From Dokdonella sp. (lineage in GTDB: Bacteria > Pseudomonadota > Gammaproteobacteria > Xanthomonadales > Rhodanobacteraceae), in contig NZ_JAGIAG010000008.1 in the NCBI RefSeq assembly GCF_017744955.1, positions 124,001-188,000 on the forward strand: 64,000 nt of DNA. The letters run 5' to 3'. Numbering within the stretch: the stretch's first letter is position 1; the number at the start of each line of letters is the position of its first letter. This document shows, one piece after another, positions 35,723 to 42,238 of this stretch. The translations under genes and the position numbers were made by a program. The notes under the pieces were generated by a model, which searched no databases, was not told the DNA's origin, and saw only the letters and a list, made by a program, of their open reading frames with translations.

Positions 35723-36685
35723 TCAGGCGCGCGGTTTGACCCAGGGTTCGTCGGTCAGCAGGTCGGTGAGTTCGAGCCCGCTGCGCGCGCGCAGCCAGTC
35801 GGCGATCAGCTCGTGCGAGACCGACACGCGCGGCGGCAGCACCAGACGGCGCTCGGCCAGGCCGCGCACGAGATCGTCGATGTCGAACCAGCGCGCGTCG
35901 CTGAGTTCGGCGCCGAGCCGGATCGTCGGGTCGATCGCCTCGGCGCTGAAGCCGAGCATCAGCGAGGAAGGAAACGGCCACGGCTGCGAGGAATGGTAGG
36001 TGCAGGCACCCACGCGCACGCCGGACTCCTCGAAGACCTCGCGGCGCACGGCGTCCTCGAGCGACTCGCCCGGCTCGACGAAACCGGCGAGGGTCGAATA
36101 GCGATGTTCCGGCCACGTCGCCTGCCGGCCGAGCAGGCAGCGATCGCCGAAGCCGACGATGACGATCATCGCCGGATCGACGCGCGGAAAATGCTCGATC
36201 GCGCAAGCCTCGTTCGTGCACAGCGCGCGATGGCCGAGCGCGGTCAGCCGCAGCGGCGCCGCGCAGCTCGAGCAATAGCGCGTGCGCGCGTGCCAGTACG
36301 CGTAGGCGCGCGCGTAGGCGAACAGGCCGGCGTCGAACGCGGGCAGGCGCATGCCGGCGCCGCGCAGGTCGATGAATTTCGCGCCGAGCTCGGCGGCGAC
36401 GCGTTCGGCACGGTCGACGTCGACGCGCAGCGACAGCAGCGGGCCGCCGACGTCGGCGCCGAGATAGGTCGGCACCACATCGGGCGCCAGCGCGCGCTGC
36501 TCGTGCGCATCGAGCAGGCGCAGGCCGCCTTGCGCGGGGATGTACAGCGTGCGGCCGTCGTCGGCGACCAGGATGAAACGTGCACGCGCGTCGGCGAGCT
36601 GCGCCGCGCCCCAGTCGGCGTCGTCGCGAGACTCGGCGTTGCGTTCCAGCGGGTGGCCGGCGAAGACGTTGACGCGGGCGCTCAC
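35723..36685 (-). CDS. nudC: NAD+ / NADH diphosphatase (Nudix), also mRNA NAD decapping
   Basis: 320 residues from GTG 36685. The zinc ribbon cysteines are Cys138, Cys141, Cys156 and Cys161 (YCSSC, CTNEAC). The Nudix box reads GFVEPGESLEDAVRREVFEE in its core, and the NudC-specific SQPWPFPSS follows. It hydrolyses NADH or NAD+ to NMN(H) and AMP, and NudC removes NAD caps from RNA. It begins 7 bp after the erpA stop, so the two are co-transcribed. Confidence 0.95.
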   Translation of the reverse strand: MSARVNVFAGHPLERNAESRDDADWGAAQLADARARFILVADDGRTLYIPAQGGLRLLDAHEQRALAPDVVPTYLGADVGGPLLSLRVDVDRAERVAAELGAKFIDLRGAGMRLPAFDAGLFAYARAYAYWHARTRYCSSCAAPLRLTALGHRALCTNEACAIEHFPRVDPAMIVIVGFGDRCLLGRQATWPEHRYSTLAGFVEPGESLEDAVRREVFEESGVRVGACTYHSSQPWPFPSSLMLGFSAEAIDPTIRLGAELSDARWFDIDDLVRGLAERRLVLPPRVSVSHELIADWLRARSGLELTDLLTDEPWVKPRA

Positions 36686-36692
36686 GGGGCGC

Positions 36693-37061
36693 TCAGACGG
36701 TGAAGGACGAACCGCAGCCGCAGGTCGTCTTCGCGTTCGGATTGCGGATCACGAATTGCGCGCCGGTCAGCGACTCGGAATAGTCGATCTCGGCACCGGC
36801 CAGGTATTGCAGGCTGAGCGGGTCGACCAGCAGGGTCACGCCGTCGCGGTCGACCGCGAAATCGTCCTCGGCGCGCGCCTCGTCGAAGGTGAAGCCGTAC
36901 TGGAAACCCGAACAGCCGCCGCCGCTGATGTACACGCGCAGCTTCAGTTCCGGGTTACCTTCCTCGGCGATCAGCTCGCGCACCTTGCCGGCGGCCGCCT
37001 GCGTGAACACGAGCGGCGCCGCTTCGGCGTCGAGGTAGCTGGGGGTGGTGGTCTGGTTCAT
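36693..37061 (-). CDS. erpA: Iron-sulfur cluster insertion protein ErpA
   Basis: 122 residues from ATG 37061. An A-type carrier with Cys50 (GGGCSGFQYGF), Cys114 and Cys116 (TCGCGSSF). The sequence around the first cysteine and the SSF ending favour ErpA over IscA or SufA. It hands [Fe-S] clusters to target proteins. A TTG start nine codons upstream is disfavoured. It lies between bactofilin and nudC in the minus-strand operon. Confidence 0.94.
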   Translation of the reverse strand: MNQTTTPSYLDAEAAPLVFTQAAAGKVRELIAEEGNPELKLRVYISGGGCSGFQYGFTFDEARAEDDFAVDRDGVTLLVDPLSLQYLAGAEIDYSESLTGAQFVIRNPNAKTTCGCGSSFTV

Positions 37062-37112
37062 TTCGGCGAATGCGCGCGGGTGCGGCAAAGATCGCGCCGC
37101 GGCGCGCGCATT

Positions 37113-37535
37113 TCAAGCCTCGGCGACCGCACCGGTCAGTTCCGGCGCCGGCAGGCGGCGCGGCGGCTCGCTCTGGTACAGCATCTGGCCGTTGATCTGC
37201 GCGCCGGCCGCCATTTCGAGCAGCTTGTAGTGCACGTTGCCTTCGATGCGCGCGTTGCCGGCGATCTCCAGGCGCTCGCCGACGAAGATGTCGCCCTTCA
37301 CGGTGCCGTTGATGACCGCGTTGGCGACGCGAACTTCGCCGTTGATGCGGCCCTTCTCGCTCAGGGTCAGCACCGAATCGCCGCCCTCGGCGGAGACCGC
37401 GCCGTCGATCACGCCTTCCAGATGCAGCCCGCCGCCGAAATGCACGTCGCCGCGAATCGTGGTGCCTTCCGCGATCAGCGTGCTGATCGCGGCAATGGCG
37501 TGCTTGCCGTTGCCCTTGTTGCTACTGCCGAACAT
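37113..37535 (-). CDS. Bactofilin (polymer-forming cytoskeletal protein)
   Basis: 140 residues from ATG 37535, chosen because GGAGGGG precedes it; an ATG eight codons upstream lacks this. The central region is a right-handed beta-helix of repeated GxIxGxVxxxG turns (GTTIRGDVHFGG, GRINGEVRVAN, GTVKGDIFVGE, GNARIEGNVHY). Bactofilins form nucleotide-free filaments that position cell-wall enzymes. The start lies inside the end of the upstream DUF6776 gene (14-bp overlap), so translation is coupled. Confidence 0.93.
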   Translation of the reverse strand: MFGSSNKGNGKHAIAAISTLIAEGTTIRGDVHFGGGLHLEGVIDGAVSAEGGDSVLTLSEKGRINGEVRVANAVINGTVKGDIFVGERLEIAGNARIEGNVHYKLLEMAAGAQINGQMLYQSEPPRRLPAPELTGAVAEA

Positions 37536-38253
37536 CTTCTTTCCCCTCCGCCTCGCCATTGACGGCGTCCTTCCACGCGAATTCTTGCTCGACGCGACCG
37601 CCGTCGCCGTCGGCCCGCAACTTGACTCGATTGGGTGCGAAGCCGGGCGGGAGCATGATGGTACCGTTCACCTGCTGGAAATACTTGAAGCCGTACTCGA
37701 TTCCGGCATTCTCGCGGCCCTGGTTCAATTCGCCCCAGTCGAGCGAGGCGAGCTTGCCATCCTTCACCCCCTCGATGACGAGCGTGAGGCGGCCCTTGAT
37801 CTGCTGGCCGCGCTTGAAGTTCTGCGTCAGCGTCGCGCTGAAATTCCAGGCGCCGCTGTCACCGACCTGCTTCAACGCGAGCGCGTGCACGGCGAGGCCC
37901 TCGCGCTTGGCGCCGCCGACGAGACGGCCGTAGAAAGCGAGATCGGCGCGCAGCCCGTCGATCTCCTCGTCGCGCTCGCGCAGGGTCTGCTGCACGTCGG
38001 TCACCGCGGCCTGCGCGACCTGCTCGGAGCGCTCGAGCACCGCGATCTGCTTCTTCAATTCCTCGTTCTGCGTCTCCGCGGCGGCGAGTAGCGCGCGGCT
38101 GTTGTCCTTGCGCACGCCGCTGGCGAGGCCCGAGACCAGGGCGGCAACGATCAGCATCGAGCCGAGCCAAGCGACGCCGAGCAGCAGCCATTCGCGGCGC
38201 TGGCGGTTCGGATCGTGCTTGCGCACGACGAAGGGCGGAATGACGCGTGGCAT
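37522..38253 (-). CDS. DUF6776-like membrane protein with coiled coil
   Basis: 243 residues. One N-terminal membrane helix (about residues 23-45, WLLLGVAWLGSMLIVAALV) is followed by a coiled coil (about 55-105, AAAETQNEELKKQIAVLER in part) and a beta-rich C-terminal domain. The family is found beside bactofilin genes in gammaproteobacteria; by topology it could link the bactofilin filament to the envelope, which is inference. It is the first gene of the operon and has a good promoter upstream. Confidence 0.82.
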   Translation of the reverse strand: MPRVIPPFVVRKHDPNRQRREWLLLGVAWLGSMLIVAALVSGLASGVRKDNSRALLAAAETQNEELKKQIAVLERSEQVAQAAVTDVQQTLRERDEEIDGLRADLAFYGRLVGGAKREGLAVHALALKQVGDSGAWNFSATLTQNFKRGQQIKGRLTLVIEGVKDGKLASLDWGELNQGRENAGIEYGFKYFQQVNGTIMLPPGFAPNRVKLRADGDGGRVEQEFAWKDAVNGEAEGKEDVRQ

Positions 38254-38284
38254 CGCCTCAGGAATCGCGCGGACGAGGCCGAGG

Positions 38285-38314
38285 CTTATAGTCGCGCCCG
38301 CGAGGTCCGGTCAA
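38285..38314 (-). promoter_or_regulatory. Sigma-70 promoter of the DUF6776-bactofilin-erpA-nudC-ampE operon
   Basis: Read on the minus strand, TTGACC (38314-38309) and TATAAG (38290-38285) are separated by 18 bp, each matching the consensus at 5 of 6 positions. The start codon is 31 bp beyond the -10. Confidence 0.65.
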
Positions 38315-38334
38315 GTTGCGGCGGCGCGCGTCGC

Positions 38335-38340
38335 TATACT
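38335..38340 (+). promoter_or_regulatory. -10-like TATACT upstream of hemJ
   Basis: TATACT lies 24 bp before the hemJ ATG and back-to-back with the divergent operon promoter. No strong -35 is visible. Confidence 0.4.
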
Positions 38341-38364
38341 CCTCGCCCTGCAGAGGAGCCGTCC

Positions 38365-38793
38365 ATGTTGTGGTTGAAGGCGTTCCACGTGATCTTCGTC
38401 GTGACCTGGTTCGCAGGCCTGTTCTACCTGCCGCGCCTGTTCGTGTACCACGCGGAAGCGCACGAACCGATCGTGCGCGAGCGCCTGAAGACCATGCAGC
38501 GGCGCCTGCTGATGATCACCCACGTCGGCGGCGCGCTCGCCTTGCTGTTCGGCGCGCTCACGCTCGGCTGGTTCGCGCACGCGAGCGCAGCCTACCTGCA
38601 GCAGGGCTGGCTGCACGCCAAGCTGGCCCTGGTCGTGCTGCTGATCGGCTATCACGCGATGCTGGTCAAGCTGGTGCGCGAGTTCGCGCGCGACCAGGTC
38701 CGCCATTCCAGTCGCTGGCTGCGCCTGTTCAACGAAGTGCCGGCGCTGCTGCTGATCGCGATCGTGCTGCTGGTGGTGGTCAAGCCGTTCTGA
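38365..38793 (+). CDS. hemJ: Protoporphyrinogen IX oxidase, HemJ family
   Basis: 142 residues from ATG 38365 (GAGGAG nearby). Four membrane helices and the opening FHVIFVVTWFAGLFYLPRLF, with the conserved His and the YLPRLFVYH segment, identify the HemJ/UPF0093 family. HemJ oxidises protoporphyrinogen IX to protoporphyrin IX, the penultimate heme step, in bacteria without HemG or HemY. The gene is divergent from the bactofilin operon. Confidence 0.9.
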   Translation: MLWLKAFHVIFVVTWFAGLFYLPRLFVYHAEAHEPIVRERLKTMQRRLLMITHVGGALALLFGALTLGWFAHASAAYLQQGWLHAKLALVVLLIGYHAMLVKLVREFARDQVRHSSRWLRLFNEVPALLLIAIVLLVVVKPF

Positions 38794-38878
38794 AACCAAT
38801 GTGCCGGAGCGTGCGCAGAGTTCACGATTTATCCGAACCCGCGCTGGTACATTCCTCGCCGATCGCACGAGGAAGCCA

Positions 38879-40309
38879 ATGGCCGGGCGCGAGGTCGAGC
38901 GGCACAGTCCGCCAGCGTTGCTGCAGTCGCAGCTGCCGTGTCGGCTCGCGCGCCTGCGCCGGCGCGCGCAGCGCCTGCAGGACGGTTGGGACGTCAACAC
39001 GCTGAGCCTGCTCGGCGAAGACGCGGGATTTCTCGCCGCCGCCCTGCGCGAATGCGGACCCGACGATCTCGTCGACGCGCTGGCGGAACTGGACGCCGCG
39101 ATCGCCCCCCTGCTCGATCCGCCGCGGCCGCCGGACCAGGCGGGCATGGCGCGGATCGCCGCGCGCATCGAAGCGCTGCCCCAGCTCGACGCTCGCGCGC
39201 GGACCGACGTGGACACCGCCTCCGACAACGACCTGCTCACCGACGAGAACGGCTTCCTGCCGCTGGTCACGCCGCCGCCGGACTACTGGCAGCGTTTCGC
39301 GAAGGCGCCCGAGGCGCCGGTCGAACCGGTCGCCGCGCCTGTGCAGGCGCCGTCGATCGTCGTCGCCGGTGAGGCGACGCTGGACGCCCTGATCGCGGCC
39401 GTCGACGCCTACGTCGATCCGCGTGCCGGCGAGCAGGTCGTCGAGGCGGACGCCGCGCCGCCTCGGAATCTCGTTCCCGATTTTTCCGAGCATTTCTCCC
39501 CGGTGCCCGAGGAGTCCCTCGCTCCCGAACTCCGCGCCGTAACCGAACCGCCCGGCGACGATCTCGCCGAGCGCCTGCGCATCGCGCTCGACCGCAATGC
39601 CGCGGAACTCGCGTTCCAGGCCATCGTGCCGCTGCACGGCGAGGCGCGCGAACAGTTCCAGGTGCTGCTGCGTCTGCGCGACGGCGACGGCCGGGTGCAC
39701 ACCGCGGCGGAGCTGATTCCGGTCGCCGAGCGCGCCGGACTGCTCGGCGCGGTCGATCGCTGGGTGCTCGAGCGCAGCATCGCGTTGGCCGCGCAAAGCG
39801 CGCAGGCGCGGCGCGCGCTGCGCCTGTTCGTCAGCCAGACGCTGACGAGCGCGCGCAACGCCTGGGCGGCGACGCGGATCGAGCGCCTGCTCGGCGAATA
39901 CAAGATCGCGGCGCCGGCAATCTGGCTGGAGCTGCGCGCGGACGAAGCGGACAGCGCCACCGCCGACGTCGTCCGCTACGCGAACGCGGTGCGCCGCCTC
40001 GGCTGCGGCTTCGTGCTGTCCGGCTTCGAGGCCGGCGAGCGCAGCGAACGCCTGCTCGACGTGCTGCCGGTCGACGCGGTCCGGCTATCGCCGCGGCACC
40101 TGCAGCTCTCCGACGCGGCGGAACGCGAGGAACTGCGCGAACTGGTCGAGCGGCTGCACGAACGCGGCCGGCGCGTGATCGCGCCGCGCGTCGAGGACGC
40201 GCGCGCCGCTTCGGCTCTGTGGGCCGCCGGAGTCGACTACGTGCAAGGCAACTTCGTGCAGCCGGCCGACAGCGATTTCGGATTCGACTTCCGCGGCTCG
40301 ACGGCGTGA
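38879..40309 (+). CDS. Degenerate EAL-domain protein (probable non-catalytic c-di-GMP-related protein)
   Basis: 476 residues from ATG 38879 (GAGGAAG before it). An N-terminal helical region and an acidic low-complexity linker (about 90-230) lead to a C-terminal EAL fold. The EAL motif is Q-V-L-L-R instead of E-x-L-x-R, the metal-binding DDFG is SGFE, and the lysine-aspartate KxD is RLS, while the fold markers VERA-like AERAGLLGAVDRWVLE and VQGNFVQP remain. Catalysis is therefore lost, as in FimX-type receptors that bind c-di-GMP to control type IV pili. Whether it still binds the dinucleotide is unknown. Confidence 0.82.
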   Translation: MAGREVERHSPPALLQSQLPCRLARLRRRAQRLQDGWDVNTLSLLGEDAGFLAAALRECGPDDLVDALAELDAAIAPLLDPPRPPDQAGMARIAARIEALPQLDARARTDVDTASDNDLLTDENGFLPLVTPPPDYWQRFAKAPEAPVEPVAAPVQAPSIVVAGEATLDALIAAVDAYVDPRAGEQVVEADAAPPRNLVPDFSEHFSPVPEESLAPELRAVTEPPGDDLAERLRIALDRNAAELAFQAIVPLHGEAREQFQVLLRLRDGDGRVHTAAELIPVAERAGLLGAVDRWVLERSIALAAQSAQARRALRLFVSQTLTSARNAWAATRIERLLGEYKIAAPAIWLELRADEADSATADVVRYANAVRRLGCGFVLSGFEAGERSERLLDVLPVDAVRLSPRHLQLSDAAEREELRELVERLHERGRRVIAPRVEDARAASALWAAGVDYVQGNFVQPADSDFGFDFRGSTA

Positions 40310-40445
40310 GGCCGGTCGTTGGCCGAGAAACGGGCGGCTGGACGTTCCACGCGCAGCGGCGGCTGGACTCGTCAAGGGCGAGCGTGGCCGCCCTCGCGTC
40401 CCGGCGTCCGAGCCAGTCGCTGGATCGCCGCGGCGCCGCGCGGAA

Positions 40446-40916
40446 TCAGCTGTCGATCTTGGTCTGAAGGTACGGCACTTCGCCGAGCTGGCCGATCAGG
40501 TTGAGCTGCGTTTCGAGCCAGTCGATGTGCTCCTCTTCCGACTCAAGGATGTGTTCGAACAGCTCGCGGCTGACGTAGTCGCCGAGCCGCTCGGCGTCGG
40601 CGATGCCGGCCTTCAGATCCGGCACGGCCTGCAGTTCGAGCTTGAGGTCGCAGGCCAGCGCTTCCTTCGGCGACTCGCCGATCAGCAGCTTGCCCAGCGA
40701 TTGCAGGTTCGGCAGGCCGTCGAGGAACAGGATGCGCTCGATCAGCTTGTCGGCGTGCTTCATCTCGTCGATCGATTCCTTGTACTCGTGCTCGGCGAGT
40801 TCGGCGTAGCCCCAGTTCTTGTACATGCGGTAATGCAGGAAGTACTGGTTGATCGCGGTGAGTTCGTTGTAGAGCACCTTGTTCAGGTGCTTGATGATCT
40901 CGGGATGGCCCTTCAT
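40446..40916 (-). CDS. bfr: Bacterioferritin
   Basis: 156 residues from ATG 40916 (AGGAG before it). It has the ferroxidase ligands Glu18, Glu51 and His54 and the heme-ligand Met52 (IDEMKHADKLIER), with the second-site EEEHIDWLETQ. The 24-mer stores ferric iron and binds heme at subunit interfaces. It follows bfd on the same strand (149 bp), which supplies electrons for iron release. A -10-like TATAGT (minus strand, 40991-40986) may give it its own promoter. Confidence 0.97.
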   Translation of the reverse strand: MKGHPEIIKHLNKVLYNELTAINQYFLHYRMYKNWGYAELAEHEYKESIDEMKHADKLIERILFLDGLPNLQSLGKLLIGESPKEALACDLKLELQAVPDLKAGIADAERLGDYVSRELFEHILESEEEHIDWLETQLNLIGQLGEVPYLQTKIDS

Positions 40917-41065
40917 GGCGAACTCCTGTAGCGGCGGGGCGCTCGTCGACGCGGCAAGGCACGCAGGCGCGAGCGGAACGCGGCGACTATATCGCGCGCC
41001 CGAGGAGCGTGAGGGAACGAAAATCGCACGCATTTGCGCGTGCGAGGCGCGTCGTGCGCGCGGCG

Positions 41066-41269
41066 TCAGGCCGCGGCGGCGAGCAGCGGCAGATCGAGCG
41101 GCCTGGCCGGTACGGCGCTGTCGAGGATTTCGCGGGCGAGATCCTCGCAGGTGCCGCAGCAGTCGCCGCAGCCGGTGCGACGCTGCAGTTCCGCGAACGT
41201 GTGCGCGCCTTCGCGGGCGGCCTGGCGGATCGAGCGTTCGGTGACGGCGTTGCAGATGCAGACGTACAT
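41066..41269 (-). CDS. bfd: Bacterioferritin-associated ferredoxin
   Basis: 67 residues from ATG 41269. Cys4, Cys6, Cys38 and Cys41 (MYVCICN, CGDCCGTC) are the [2Fe-2S] ligands of Bfd. The protein binds bacterioferritin and reduces its core to mobilise iron when iron is short. A good Fur box lies 39-53 bp upstream, consistent with induction under iron limitation. Confidence 0.95.
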   Translation of the reverse strand: MYVCICNAVTERSIRQAAREGAHTFAELQRRTGCGDCCGTCEDLAREILDSAVPARPLDLPLLAAAA

Positions 41270-41307
41270 ACGGGTATCCGGATGAGACGGCTGCATTGAA
41301 ATGCAAA

Positions 41308-41322
41308 TGCGAATGATTGTCA
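41308..41322 (-). promoter_or_regulatory. Fur box upstream of bfd
   Basis: TGCGAATGATTGTCA matches the 7-1-7 Fur consensus TGATAATnATTATCA at 12 of 14 positions. It lies just upstream of bfd, the first gene of the bfd-bfr pair. Confidence 0.75.
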
Positions 41323-41397
41323 ACAACCAGCCAGACTGGACATAGCCGACCTCCCGAGGGATTCAGCCGATCGACAGGTCCGGAGTGCGCCCCGCGC

Positions 41398-41928
41398 TCA
41401 GACGCCGACGGCGAAGCGCTCGTTCCATTGCTGGTCGCGCAGGGAAACGCTGCAACTGTCCTCGGCCAGCACGACCAGGTGGCGCAACGCCTGCTCGTAG
41501 ACGCGCCGCTTGAAGTTGACGACGTGCGCCGCCGGATACCAGAAGTCGACCCAGCGCCAGATGTCGAACTCCGGCTTCTCGTTCGCGTCGAGGCGGAACG
41601 CGGATTCCTCGCCGACCATGCGCAGCAGGAACCAGACCTGCTTCTGGCCGATGCACACCGGCCGCTCGTGCCGGCGCACCAGCCGCGGCGGCAGCCGATA
41701 GCGCAGCCAGCCGGGAGTGGCTCCGAGCACGTCGACGTGATGCGGCAGCAGGCCGGTCTCTTCTTCCAGCTCGCGGTACATCGCTTCGATCGGCGTTTCG
41801 TCGCTGCGCATGCCGCCCTGCGGAAACTGCCAGCCGTCGCGGCCGACGCGGCGCGCCCAGAACACGTGTCCGTGCGCGTTGATCAGGATGATGCCTACGT
41901 TCGGGCGATAGCCATCGGGATCGATCAC
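41398..41928 (-). CDS. rppH: RNA pyrophosphohydrolase RppH
   Basis: 176 residues from GTG 41928, preceded by the strong site GGAGGAA; this yields the family N-terminus (M)IDPDGYRPNVGIIL. The Nudix box is GGMRSDETPIEAMYRELEEE in its core. The segment WLRYRLPPRLVRR and the FWYPAAHVVNFKR region are typical. It removes pyrophosphate from 5'-triphosphate mRNAs, starting RNase E decay. Longer upstream starts are unnecessary. Confidence 0.96.
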   Translation of the reverse strand: MIDPDGYRPNVGIILINAHGHVFWARRVGRDGWQFPQGGMRSDETPIEAMYRELEEETGLLPHHVDVLGATPGWLRYRLPPRLVRRHERPVCIGQKQVWFLLRMVGEESAFRLDANEKPEFDIWRWVDFWYPAAHVVNFKRRVYEQALRHLVVLAEDSCSVSLRDQQWNERFAVGV

Positions 41929-42238
41929 GGCGAAATTCCTCCGTGGAGCGGTTCGCAGGATCGCTCCGGCACTTGAGACGTGCCGTCTCGACGCGGGAAA
42001 CGCGACACGGCTGCACCGCGTCCGTTTCCCGCAAACCGCGGCAGGATGCCCGGTTTCGCACACCACTCCATCACTGTCCCGATTCTTCCACAGCGTTCAC
42101 TGGCGGGGCAAGGCGAGGAGGCGCGGCGACGGTGGCGCGAAAAACCGCATCGTGCGGACGCGGACGTCCGCACGACGTCGGACGTCCGCGCTGGCCGCAC
42201 GCGCGGAGAGCCGCCGCCGAAGCGCGACGCGCCGCGCG
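41929..42238. other. Spacer between the TonB receptor end and rppH
   Basis: No gene is visible in these 310 bp. The half next to the receptor contains the terminator-like structure at 42140-42174 and further GGACGTCC palindromes near 42180. The half next to rppH carries its ribosome-binding site; no clear promoter was seen. Confidence 0.5.
42140..42174 (-). terminator. Probable terminator of the TonB receptor gene
   Basis: CGTGCGGAC (42151-42159) pairs with GTCCGCACG (42166-42174). On the minus strand a run of five T (42144-42140) follows after six bases. It lies 65 bp past the receptor stop. Confidence 0.5.
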
